Both the position numbers and the translations under genes were made by a program. Below, in pieces: positions 1-7,172 of a DNA stretch of 12,797 nt. The stretch is from assembly GCA_002477805.1 (NCBI GenBank), contig DLKQ01000006.1:1-12797 (forward strand), read 5' to 3'. Origin of the DNA: Christensenella sp. UBA7584 (GTDB taxonomy: Bacteria > Bacillota > Clostridia > Christensenellales > UBA1242). Numbering within the stretch: the stretch's first letter is position 1; the number at the start of each line of letters is the position of its first letter. The notes below the pieces were generated by a model, which was not told the origin of the DNA, ran no database searches, and saw only the letters and a program-made list of their open reading frames with translations.

Positions 1-404
1 TCCTGTAAATGTATGTGAAAGGCTTTTGCCCGCCTTTAGTGTTGGCATAGTTACCTCTACCTTTTTTATCTCAAATGGTACTCGAATTATGCCGGTAAAT
101 TGTCCATTTCACAAATAAGCATATAGTAATTTCCAGCGTTAATTGGAACATTCAATGTACCTCCCCCCAATCCTATTTCAGTTAAACTTGGTAACTACAT
201 ATTATCATTTATCCAGGCAGCATAGTACTCATAAGATACAGCAGTAGATTTACCATAGTAATAATCGTCAACATAATCAGTCCCGCCAAATTCCCACTCA
301 TCGTTTGGTAAATTATAATTATAACTTATTGTTGTTTTTGCTGATTGATGTTGTTGCCAAGATACCGCGCTTGACTTTACTATATAATTTGTAAGTGCTC
401 CCAT
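1..404 (-). pseudogene. Decayed surface-protein-like gene, truncated by window edge
   Basis: Read on the minus strand, the frame from 404 runs 69 codons to a TAG at 195-197. It then continues in the same frame as protein-like sequence (LPSLTEIGLGGGTLNVPI, then NAGNYYMLICE) to about 108. There a one-base shift moves the sense into another frame, which stays open to position 1 (GQFTGIIRVPFEIKKVEV and onward, with PTLKAGKSL near the edge). Adding one A to the AAA at 107-109 would restore CENGQFTG and join the two parts. That makes one nonsense change plus one single-base deletion. TAG is used as a normal stop by pcrA in this window, so readthrough is unlikely. The sequence is rich in Tyr, Thr, Gly and Ser and resembles the beta-rich repeats of large extracellular proteins; that assignment is inference. 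No good ribosome binding site precedes the ATG at 404, so the true 5' end is probably lost or also frameshifted. Confidence 0.6.
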
Positions 405-660
405 TTCTAAGCAATTTTATAATTAATCTTTTTATGTTGTTCTCAAGCCTTTTTAATCATTCTTGCTTTGGATAATAATTTTTTTAATCACAACTTTGAA
501 GCCAAATTAAAACCATTTTTTATTTAAACTTGCTTTTATCCGTTTGCCTGATGTGGTTATCTAATTTTTCAAAAAAACACAAATGTTTAAAGCACATTTT
601 TCGAAATAATTTAAAATGTTGCTATGTTAATTGCTTCAATAACACAAATAAGCTTAAAAA
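405..660. other. AT-rich intergenic stretch without recognised feature
   Basis: This stretch of about 255 bases lies between the spoVM terminator and the decayed gene. I found no open frame with a ribosome binding site, no RNA gene and no convincing promoter on either strand. A short inverted repeat (AAATGT at 581-586 with ACATTT at 594-599) is too AT-rich and short to call. Part of the region may be unrecognisable 5' sequence of the neighbouring pseudogene. Confidence 0.5.
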
Positions 661-663
661 TAT

Positions 664-689
664 AAAAAAGAAGTCCGAAATGAACTTCT
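664..689 (-). terminator. Intrinsic terminator after spoVM
   Basis: On the minus strand AGAAGTTC and GGACTTCT form an 8-bp stem (one G-T pair) around the five-base loop ATTTC, followed at once by a run of T and then TATATTTTT. The stem begins 10 nt after the spoVM stop codon. It is the natural end of the gatC-to-spoVM gene string. No comparable hairpin was found between gatC and spoVM. Confidence 0.8.
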
Positions 690-699
690 AAATATGTAA

Positions 700-783
700 T
701 TAGTTTTTTATAAATTGCTTTAAGAAAATAAATTTTAATATTTTTCGTAAGCATTTTGGTGACTTAAAACAAACTATACGCAT
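700..783 (-). CDS. spoVM: SpoVM-like sporulation peptide, 27 aa
   Basis: This 27-codon gene begins MRIVCFKSPKCLRKIL and is followed by a hydrophobic and basic tail. It has an excellent ribosome binding site (GGAGGGAG, 4-6 nt before ATG). Bacillus subtilis SpoVM is a 26-residue amphipathic helix beginning MKFYTIKLPKFLGGI. Aligned without gaps, Met1, Lys7, Pro9, Lys10, Leu12 and Ile15 match. Pro9 is the residue known to matter for SpoVM localisation. In the family, SpoVM senses the convex forespore membrane and anchors the SpoIVA ATPase that forms the coat base. The gene sits 46 nt after rpe and 10 nt before a terminator; in B. subtilis spoVM also lies close to rpe. Odd points are Cys5 and Cys11, and Arg13-Lys14 where B. 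subtilis has Gly-Gly. A random short frame is possible, but the ribosome binding site, motif, synteny and terminator together make the call likely. Confidence 0.8.
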   Translation of the reverse strand: MRIVCFKSPKCLRKILKFIFLKQFIKN

Positions 784-802
784 TACTCCCTCCAACTTTG
801 GT

Positions 803-831
803 AGTTTATGATAAAGTAGCATACAATTGTT
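803..831 (-). promoter_or_regulatory. Possible sigma-E-like promoter for spoVM
   Basis: In the short rpe-spoVM gap the minus strand reads CATAAACT, which resembles the sigma-E -10 element CATACAAT (six of eight). A weak AACAATT lies 14 nt upstream, where the -35 element would be. B. subtilis spoVM is transcribed by sigma-E in the mother cell, which is why I looked. The -35 match is poor, and the gene may simply be read through from rpe. Confidence 0.2.
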
Positions 832-1501
832 ACAATCTATCTTTTCCTTTAAGGGTTTCTATAGCTTTTTTCTTGTCTTTTGCGTTATATATACAACTTC
901 CCGAAACAAGTACATCTGCACCGCTAACAGATATTATTGAAGCGTTAGTAAAATTAACCCCACCATCGACTTCTATAAGTATATCAAGCCCGAGCTCAGC
1001 CTTTTTTTTGCTAAGATAAGAAATTTTTATAAGGCTATCCTGAATAAACTCTTGACCACTTTTTCCTGGATAAACACTCATCACAAGCAAAATATCAATA
1101 TATCTAAGCAAATTTTCAACAGCTTGCACTGGCGTATCAGGTTTTATAGAAAGTCCAACTTTCACCCCCATTCCCCTAATTGTTTGAAGTGCGTTAATAA
1201 GCTCAACTTTATCAGAAAATGATTCATAGTGAATAGTTATACTATTTGCACCATATTTTACATAATCTTTTACTACTTTCATTGGCTCATTAACCATAAG
1301 GTGCACATCAAGAAAAAGATTGGTAGCCTTTCGCAAAAATGCAAAAACCAAATAATCAAACGAACGCTTTGGGACAAATTTTCCGTCCATAATATCGCAA
1401 TGCAACCAATCCGCTCCACTTTTTTCAACAAGTTTGGCATATTCTGTTAAATCTTTTATTGGACAAGGGTCAGTGCTTGGTGCTATTAGCAAATTTTTCA
1501 T
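830..1501 (-). CDS. rpe: Ribulose-phosphate 3-epimerase, divergent
   Basis: The 223-residue protein is a (beta/alpha)8 barrel that interconverts ribulose 5-phosphate and xylulose 5-phosphate in the cytosolic pentose phosphate pathway. It has the IAPS start (6-9), the signature HCDIMDGKFVP (34-44), DVHLM (65-69), and IEVDGG (176-181). The four metal ligands of the family are present: His34, Asp36, His67 and Asp179, with Asp36 and Asp179 as the acid-base pair. Length is normal. The ATG has a good ribosome binding site (AAGGAGC). The gene lies 47 nt after priA and 46 nt before spoVM. Unusual points: the phosphate loop reads PGKSGQ (145-150) rather than PGFGGQ, the usual SLNPATP is SIKPDTP, and the LLSAD loop after IAPS is replaced. 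Rpe is the simplest reading; a related sugar-phosphate epimerase (AlsE-like) cannot be excluded. Confidence 0.88.
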   Translation of the reverse strand: MKNLLIAPSTDPCPIKDLTEYAKLVEKSGADWLHCDIMDGKFVPKRSFDYLVFAFLRKATNLFLDVHLMVNEPMKVVKDYVKYGANSITIHYESFSDKVELINALQTIRGMGVKVGLSIKPDTPVQAVENLLRYIDILLVMSVYPGKSGQEFIQDSLIKISYLSKKKAELGLDILIEVDGGVNFTNASIISVSGADVLVSGSCIYNAKDKKKAIETLKGKDRL

Positions 1502-1548
1502 AAAAGCTCCTTTTCTTATATTTATACAAAATTATAAATAATTATACA

Positions 1549-3732
1549 TCAACTCATATTGTTAGGATTTGTCTCAACAAAAATGCTCACGCCTTCTTTT
1601 TGATTGTTATCACAAATTTTATATATGGCATTTAAGTTTTCCTCAAAATTTTCATTAGCAAATCGTAGTAAAATCTGAAACCTAAATTTGTTTTGAATTT
1701 TTCCAACAGGGCATTTCATAGCCTGGCAGAAAAGCATATTTTTGTTTGTATTATTTGTTTTTTTTATGTCCATATGAATTTTTGCAATCACATCTCTCAC
1801 CTTTTCTAACTTATCTCCACTAGCAAGGATACGAACAATTTGAGCAAAAGGAGGGAATTTTGAGGTTTGCCTAAGGTTTAACTCTCTATCAAAAAAAGCT
1901 TTATAATTATAATTTGCCATATACCTATAAACATAATGATTTGGCATATAAGTTTGCAGGTCAATTTTTCCTAATTTATCCGCACGTCCAGCCCTACCCG
2001 CAACCTGGGTTAGGAGCTGGAAGGTTCTTTCAGTGCTTCTAAAATCCGAAAAATGTAAACTCATATCAGCATCAACAATACCAACTAGCGTCACATTCGG
2101 AAAATCGTGGCCTTTCGCAATCATTTGTGTCCCAACCAAAATACAAGGTTTTGTTTTTGAAAACTCTTCCAAAATTTTTGCGTGAGAACTTTTCGTTTGA
2201 GTTGTATCAAAATCCATTCTTAAAATTTTCACACTGGGAAAAAGTTTTGAAAGTTCTTCACAAACTTTTTGAGTTCCTATCGCTCCCATTCTAATGTAAC
2301 TACTATGGCAATTCGGGCAATTTGTCAGTGCCTTGTATCTCCTTGCACAAAAGTGACATTTTAACTGATTATCTTCTTTATGGTAAACAAGAGTTGCATC
2401 GCAATCATCACATTTTGCCACATATCCACATTCCCTACACACAACAAAACTAGCAAAACCGCGTCTGTTACAAAAAAGCATTGCTTGATTACCACTATTA
2501 ATACAATCTTGCAAATCTGATTCAAGTTGTCCTGAAAACATTCCCGTGTTTCCAAGACTCATTTCAACTTTCATATCAATAATTTGAACTTTGGGCATTT
2601 CTCTTTTATTTACACGCTGAGGCATTTCGTGAAGTTCATATTCACCTTGCATAGCTTTGTAAAAAGTTTCGACACTTGGTGTTGCACTACCAAGCACAAG
2701 TGGACAGTTGTTATAATCACATCTAAACTTAGCCACATCGTGAGTATAAAACCTTGGGTTACTTTCGCTACGATACGAAGCATCGTGCTCCTCATCAATA
2801 ATTATTATGCCAAGATTTTTTGTTGGTGCAAAAATAGCACTCCTTGCTCCAACAACTATTTTCGCTTCTCCAGTGCGAATTCTCTGCCATTCATCAAATC
2901 TTTCACCCAAACTTAATCCACTATGCAAAATTGCAACAGTATCACCAAATCTTGCCTTGAAGAGACTAAACATTTGAGGAGTTAAACCAATTTCTGGCAC
3001 AAGCATAATTGCACTTTGACCGCGCAAAATACAACGTTCTATAGCACGCATATAGACCTCTGTTTTTCCACTACCAGTAACTCCAAAAATTAAGTGCGTT
3101 TTTGGAGTATTTATCTCTTGTAAAACTTTTTGCTGAAGTGAAGTTAATTCAACATTTTTATCCAGAATAGTTTTAACTTGTGGAGTACGCTCTTTTTGCT
3201 CTGTGCTTTCTTCAAAAATACCTAAAGAAACAAACTTATTTACAGCAAAAACACCAAATTGCTTGTTTAAATCTGTTTTTAAATATTTTTCACCACTTTT
3301 AACGAAGTTAAGAAGTGCAATCTGGTTTTTAGAATTAGCCCTCACCGATTTAAGTAATACAAAAGCATCAAAATCCTTTACAAAAATTACAGTCTGAGAT
3401 AATGATCTAACACGCTCTTTCCTAAGCCCACTTGGAAGAAACAATCTCAGTGTATCCACTCTTTTTAAATGGTTATGCTTGATAAGATAATCACTAAGTC
3501 CTAAAAATTCATCAGAAATTATTGGATATGGTTCCAAAACCTTAGACACTTGCTTTAGCTTCTCAACTGGATACTCACTTTTTTCTTTTATATTTATGAC
3601 ATAGCCTTCAAGAGTTTGCCTACCAAAAGGGACAATAACACGTTGTCCCCTTTGTAAATTTGGTAAAGCAATATACTCAAAAATTTTATCCACATTTGAG
3701 TGAGTTATATCCACTATTACTTCTGCAATCAT
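1549..3732 (-). CDS. priA: Primosomal protein N' (PriA replication restart helicase)
   Basis: PriA recognises stalled forks and D-loops, unwinds the lagging arm and starts reloading of the replicative helicase. The 727-residue protein is close to the usual length (E. coli 732). In order: an N-terminal 3'-end binding domain (about 1-100, with RGQRVIVPFGRQ), a linker winged helix, Walker A GVTGSGKT (217-224), DEEH (313-316), GSATPS (348-353), a zinc domain with paired cysteines at 432/435, 441/444, 459/462 and 472/475, VGTQMIAKGHDFP (533-545) and QVAGRAGR (576-583). All eight zinc cysteines and the helicase motifs are intact. The start lies only 4 nt after the rpoZ stop, with a modest AGGAAG site inside the end of rpoZ, suggesting translational coupling. 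The stop is TGA. In many Firmicutes priA is followed by def and fmt; here rpe follows directly. Confidence 0.97.
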   Translation of the reverse strand: MIAEVIVDITHSNVDKIFEYIALPNLQRGQRVIVPFGRQTLEGYVINIKEKSEYPVEKLKQVSKVLEPYPIISDEFLGLSDYLIKHNHLKRVDTLRLFLPSGLRKERVRSLSQTVIFVKDFDAFVLLKSVRANSKNQIALLNFVKSGEKYLKTDLNKQFGVFAVNKFVSLGIFEESTEQKERTPQVKTILDKNVELTSLQQKVLQEINTPKTHLIFGVTGSGKTEVYMRAIERCILRGQSAIMLVPEIGLTPQMFSLFKARFGDTVAILHSGLSLGERFDEWQRIRTGEAKIVVGARSAIFAPTKNLGIIIIDEEHDASYRSESNPRFYTHDVAKFRCDYNNCPLVLGSATPSVETFYKAMQGEYELHEMPQRVNKREMPKVQIIDMKVEMSLGNTGMFSGQLESDLQDCINSGNQAMLFCNRRGFASFVVCRECGYVAKCDDCDATLVYHKEDNQLKCHFCARRYKALTNCPNCHSSYIRMGAIGTQKVCEELSKLFPSVKILRMDFDTTQTKSSHAKILEEFSKTKPCILVGTQMIAKGHDFPNVTLVGIVDADMSLHFSDFRSTERTFQLLTQVAGRAGRADKLGKIDLQTYMPNHYVYRYMANYNYKAFFDRELNLRQTSKFPPFAQIVRILASGDKLEKVRDVIAKIHMDIKKTNNTNKNMLFCQAMKCPVGKIQNKFRFQILLRFANENFEENLNAIYKICDNNQKEGVSIFVETNPNNMS

Positions 3733-3736
3733 TTAA

Positions 3737-3949
3737 TTAGTAGCTTCCTGGAACAATTTTCCCATCATAAACTTCTTGAGCAGCAATAGAAATTACTTTT
3801 GGATCCTTCTCTACAGGCTCACCAGCAAGATAAGCATTATTTAATTCTTTTGCCCTTTTTGATATTAGACAGGTGAGTAAAAATTTGTTTCCAACCTTTT
3901 TTACCAAATCATCAATTGGTGGTTCCATCATAACATATTCTTTTTCCAT
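3737..3949 (-). CDS. rpoZ: RNA polymerase omega subunit
   Basis: The 70-residue protein has the omega pattern: PPIDDLVKKVGNKF (10-23), the basic helix ISKRAKELN (29-37), and a C-terminal helix beginning about 53 (ISIAAQEVYDGKIVPG). Omega clamps the C-terminus of beta-prime and helps core assembly. Length fits Firmicutes. The chosen ATG has AGAGGTG about 8 nt upstream; a later start at Met7 or Met8 would also fit the family but has a weaker site. It follows gatB by 16 nt and precedes priA by 4 nt. The rpoZ-priA pairing is common in Firmicutes, but the usual gmk upstream and coaBC between them are absent. Confidence 0.93.
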   Translation of the reverse strand: MEKEYVMMEPPIDDLVKKVGNKFLLTCLISKRAKELNNAYLAGEPVEKDPKVISIAAQEVYDGKIVPGSY

Positions 3950-3965
3950 AAAAAAACACCTCTAC

Positions 3966-5378
3966 TTATTTTATTAATTTGTTTAAAAGTTCATTTATCA
4001 ACTTTGGATTTGCCTTTCCATTTGTTGCTTTTTTAGCCTGACCTATAAAGAATGCTATAGTTTTTTGGTTTCCATTTTTTAATTCTTGAACAGCTTTTGG
4101 ATTTTCATTAACAATTTGTTTTAAAATTTCTTCCAAACCAGCAGTATCGCTCATTTGAGCTAAACCCTTTTCATTAACAACCATTTCTGGGTCTAAGTTC
4201 GTCCCCCAAAGCTCATCTAAAAGCTGCCTTGCAACTGATTGTGATATTTTTTCTGATTTATAAAGATTCAATAATTTTGCCATATTTTCAGGAGAAATAG
4301 CAATCTCAATTTCTTCACTTTGAACTGCATTAATCTTTTTAAACACTTCTCCCAAAATCCAGTTACAAACAAATTTGGGCTCATTAAAAATTTCTAACAC
4401 TTTTTCATAATAATCGGCTATATATCGCTCTTCTGTCAAGAGTTCTGCATCTTGCTTATTTAGTCCATTTTGAATATACTCTTTGGCTCTATCACTTGCA
4501 AGTTTTGGAAGTGAATTTCTAATTTCATCAATATAACATTTTTCAATTTCCATAGGAACTAAATCTGGATCAGGGAAATACCTATAATCCTGAGCATCTT
4601 CTTTTGTTCTCATTGGGTAAGTCTTTCCAGTAATGTCATCAAATCTTCGTGTTTCTTGAATAATTTTTCTACCAGCCTCAAGTTCCTCTTCTTGCCTTTT
4701 TGCTTCGTACTTAATCGCACGGAGAACCGACCTAAATGAGTTTAAATTTTTCATTTCTGTTCTCGTTCCTAAAGGCTCGCCTTCTTTGTGCAGAGAAAGA
4801 TTAACATCACATCTGAGGCTTCCTTCCTGCATTTTACAATCACTAACTCCAAGGTAAAGTAGTGTCGAACGCAATTTTTTTAGATAAGCAACAGCCTCTT
4901 CTGCACTTTCAAGTTCTGGTTTAGAAACAATTTCAATAAGAGGCACTCCACCACGATTGTAATCAACTTTTGTTCCACTTGATGAGTGTATAAGTTTTCC
5001 CGCATCTTCCTCAAGGTGTATGCGGTCAAGATGTATTATTTTTGTCTTTCCGCCTACCTCAATTTCAACTTGTCCGCCAACGCAGAGCGGGTATTCAAGT
5101 TGAGAAATCTGATACGCCTTAGACAAATCTGGATAGAAATAATTTTTTCTTTCCATTACAGAGTACTCATTAATTTTACATCCAACACTTAGACCCATTT
5201 TAATTGCATACTCAACAGCTTTTTTGTTAATAACTGGCAACGCACCTGGCATTCCAGTACACACTGGGCAACAATGAGTGTTTGGCTCTCCGCCAAAATG
5301 ATTCAAGCAACTACAAAAGCATTTTGTTTGTGTTTTTAATTCGCTATGAACCTCTAGCCCAATAACAATTTTATACAT
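3966..5378 (-). CDS. gatB: Asp/Glu-tRNA amidotransferase subunit B
   Basis: GatB binds the mischarged tRNA, activates its side-chain carboxylate with ATP, and accepts ammonia tunnelled from GatA. The protein has 470 residues, typical for the family. Visible features are IGLEVHSELKT (6-16), zinc cysteines 22, 24, 37 and 40, HLEEDAGKLIH, the signature DYNRGGVPLIEIVSKPE, TRTEMKNLNSFRS, the DYRYFPDPDL segment, and a C-terminal YqeY-like tail ending with the GKANP motif. I chose the ATG at 5378 because it opens with the family-typical MYKIVIGLEVH and has a perfect AAGGAGG site. An in-frame start 13 codons upstream would add family-foreign residues inside gatA. The gene overlaps the gatA end by 8 nt, and its ribosome binding site lies within the last gatA codons, so the two are probably translationally coupled. 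Confidence 0.97.
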   Translation of the reverse strand: MYKIVIGLEVHSELKTQTKCFCSCLNHFGGEPNTHCCPVCTGMPGALPVINKKAVEYAIKMGLSVGCKINEYSVMERKNYFYPDLSKAYQISQLEYPLCVGGQVEIEVGGKTKIIHLDRIHLEEDAGKLIHSSSGTKVDYNRGGVPLIEIVSKPELESAEEAVAYLKKLRSTLLYLGVSDCKMQEGSLRCDVNLSLHKEGEPLGTRTEMKNLNSFRSVLRAIKYEAKRQEEELEAGRKIIQETRRFDDITGKTYPMRTKEDAQDYRYFPDPDLVPMEIEKCYIDEIRNSLPKLASDRAKEYIQNGLNKQDAELLTEERYIADYYEKVLEIFNEPKFVCNWILGEVFKKINAVQSEEIEIAISPENMAKLLNLYKSEKISQSVARQLLDELWGTNLDPEMVVNEKGLAQMSDTAGLEEILKQIVNENPKAVQELKNGNQKTIAFFIGQAKKATNGKANPKLINELLNKLIK

Positions 5379-6816
5379 TTTTAGCCTCCTTGTGTGATTC
5401 GAAAAATTCACCGACATTAAAGAGTGTGTCTTCTCTCCATTTTGGAGCTATTAGTTGCATTCCTATTGGCAAACCGTCTTTACTTTTCCCACAAGGTAAA
5501 CTCATTGCTGGAAGTCCTGCAATATTTACCGGAACTGTGTAAATGTCTGTTAAATACATCGCTAAGTGGTCGCCACTTTTTTCACCAATTTTGAAAGCAG
5601 GATTTGCTGTTGTAGGCGAAATTAACACATCACATTTTGAAAATGCAGTTTCAAATTCCTTTTCAATTACTTTTTGAACACCTTTAGCCTTTCGGTAAAA
5701 AGCATCAAAATATCCACTTGAAAGTACATAGTTACCAAGCATAATTCTTCGTTTTACTTCTTTACCAAAACCCTGAGTTCTTGATTTAAAATAAAGGTCC
5801 ACGATGTCATTAAAATTTTTCGCTTGTACGCCATACTTTACACCATCAAATCTTGCAAGATTACTTGTAGCTTCTGCTGAAGATATAATGTAATAAACAG
5901 AAAGTGCAGTGTCCAAACTTGGCAAACTCACATCAACAAGTTCCGCCCCATTTGCCTTGTAAAAATCAAGCGCATTATCAAGTGCCTTACGAACTTCACC
6001 ACTAAGTTTGTCACTAAAAAATTCTCTTGCAACACCTATTTTAACGCCCTGTATGTTACCAGTAATACATTTTTCAAAATCTGGCACTTGTTGTTTTGAA
6101 CTAGTCATATCAAACTTATCTTCACCACTAATACAGTTAAGCATAATAGCACTATCCCTAACACTTCTTGTTAGAGTTCCAACTTGGTCTAACGAGCTTG
6201 CAAAAGCAACTACCCCATATCGTGAAACTCTACCATATGTAGGCTTTAGCCCTACAGTACCACAAAATGATGCTGGTTCACGAATTGAACCACCAGTATC
6301 TGTACCGAGAGAACCAAAACACTCAAAACTAGCAACAGTTGCAGCACTTCCACCACTTGAACCACCTGGGACATAATTAGGGTTAACAGGGTTACGCACA
6401 GCCCCAAACGCAGAATTTTCATTTGAAGAACCCATCGCAAATTCGTCCATATTTGCTTTTCCGATAATAACCGCACCCTCGTCAAGAAGCTTTTGAGCAC
6501 AAGTTGCTGTGTATGGAGAAACAAAATTTTCAAGAAACTTGCTTGCACAGGTAGTTTTAAATCCTTTGAGATTTATATTATCTTTTATTACTATTGGAAT
6601 ACCAGCAAGTTTGCCTAATTTTTCGCCTGCTAGTCTTCTTCTATCAATTTCAGTGGCTATCTGAAAAGCGAACTCCTCACAGGTTGAAATAAGAGTATTT
6701 AAGTCCTTAGTTTTTTCAATTTGCTCAAAACACCGTTTAGTAAGTTCGTAACTTGTTATTTCACCTGTATCAAGTTTTTCTTTTACTTCATATAGATTTA
6801 ATTTTAAATAGTCCAT
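5371..6816 (-). CDS. gatA: Asp/Glu-tRNA amidotransferase subunit A (amidase)
   Basis: GatA is the glutaminase of the GatCAB complex, releasing ammonia for conversion of Glu-tRNA(Gln) to Gln-tRNA(Gln), and often Asp-tRNA(Asn) to Asn-tRNA(Asn). The 481-residue protein has the full amidase signature. The Ser-cisSer-Lys triad is Lys78 (in IPIVIKDN), Ser153 (in PGGSSGGSAA) and nucleophile Ser177 (in GTDTGGSIREPA). Each lies one residue from the Staphylococcus aureus numbering. The start overlaps the gatC stop as TAATG, a one-base overlap. The ribosome binding site (GAGGAGGGGGGAG) is formed by the last gatC codons, for Glu-Glu-Gly-Gly. The 3' end overlaps gatB by 8 nt. This tight packing fits equal production of the three subunits. 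Confidence 0.98.
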   Translation of the reverse strand: MDYLKLNLYEVKEKLDTGEITSYELTKRCFEQIEKTKDLNTLISTCEEFAFQIATEIDRRRLAGEKLGKLAGIPIVIKDNINLKGFKTTCASKFLENFVSPYTATCAQKLLDEGAVIIGKANMDEFAMGSSNENSAFGAVRNPVNPNYVPGGSSGGSAATVASFECFGSLGTDTGGSIREPASFCGTVGLKPTYGRVSRYGVVAFASSLDQVGTLTRSVRDSAIMLNCISGEDKFDMTSSKQQVPDFEKCITGNIQGVKIGVAREFFSDKLSGEVRKALDNALDFYKANGAELVDVSLPSLDTALSVYYIISSAEATSNLARFDGVKYGVQAKNFNDIVDLYFKSRTQGFGKEVKRRIMLGNYVLSSGYFDAFYRKAKGVQKVIEKEFETAFSKCDVLISPTTANPAFKIGEKSGDHLAMYLTDIYTVPVNIAGLPAMSLPCGKSKDGLPIGMQLIAPKWREDTLFNVGEFFESHKEAKNV

Positions 6817-7118
6817 TACGCTCCCCCCTCCTCAACAGTTGTTGGAACAAGAAAAGCTCCATCTTCACTTGAAGGTGCATTTTTAATTATTTCCTCTTGC
6901 GAAAAACTTGGAAGAACAACATCTTCTCTTAATTCTGTTTTAGCATTTAATGTTTTCTGACGCAAATCAACAAGAGATGTATCAACTTTTTGTATGTTTT
7001 GTACATATTCTAGTGTTTTGTCAAATTCAGCAACAAAACTAGAAAGTTCCTCATCAGAAAATTCCAATCTTGAGAGTTTTGCCAATTTTTTTACTTCACT
7101 AATATCTATTTTTGACAT
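6816..7118 (-). CDS. gatC: Asp/Glu-tRNA amidotransferase subunit C
   Basis: GatC is the small belt-like subunit that wraps the GatA-GatB interface and stabilises GatA. The 100-residue protein shows the family pattern: ISEVKKLAKLSRLEFSDEE (6-24), a middle segment around FDKTLEYVQNIQKVDT, and a C-terminal LREDVVLPSFSQEEIIKNAP segment with the usual REDV motif. Length is normal. The ATG is preceded by AAAAGGGGG about 6-8 nt upstream. It is the first gene after the promoter that follows ligA and is fused by TAATG to gatA. Confidence 0.96.
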   Translation of the reverse strand: MSKIDISEVKKLAKLSRLEFSDEELSSFVAEFDKTLEYVQNIQKVDTSLVDLRQKTLNAKTELREDVVLPSFSQEEIIKNAPSSEDGAFLVPTTVEEGGA

Positions 7119-7143
7119 AACTGCCCCCTTTTGTATAAGTTAA

Positions 7144-7172
7144 AGTGTAACACAAGACTATATTTGTGTCAA
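7144..7172 (-). promoter_or_regulatory. Sigma-A promoter for gatCAB-rpoZ-priA-rpe
   Basis: The minus strand has a perfect TTGACA at 7172-7167, a 17-nt spacer, and TACACT at 7149-7144 (four of six matches to TATAAT). The -35 starts at the base directly after the ligA stop codon. Predicted transcription starts about 20 nt before the gatC ATG, leaving room for the AAGGGGG site. This would let the gatC string be transcribed separately from pcrA-ligA, although readthrough is possible because no terminator separates them. Confidence 0.7.
7148..7171. repeat. Inverted repeat inside the gatC promoter
   Basis: TGACACAA and TTGTGTTA are separated by eight bases (ATATAGTC). Six inner pairs are perfect; the outer two are a G-T and an A-T pair. 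The dyad runs from the -35 element to the -10 element, where a repressor operator would be expected. It has no T-run after it, so it is a poor terminator for ligA. I cannot assign it to a known regulator, and it may be chance in AT-rich sequence. Confidence 0.4.

Noticed and set aside
1502..1548. Possible promoter before rpe
   Set aside because: TATAAT and TATAAA-like sequences occur in the AT-rich gap but no -35 element lies at a suitable distance.
5379..5417. In-frame 13-codon N-terminal extension of gatB
   Set aside because: It lies inside gatA, adds residues foreign to the family, and the internal ATG has a perfect ribosome binding site.
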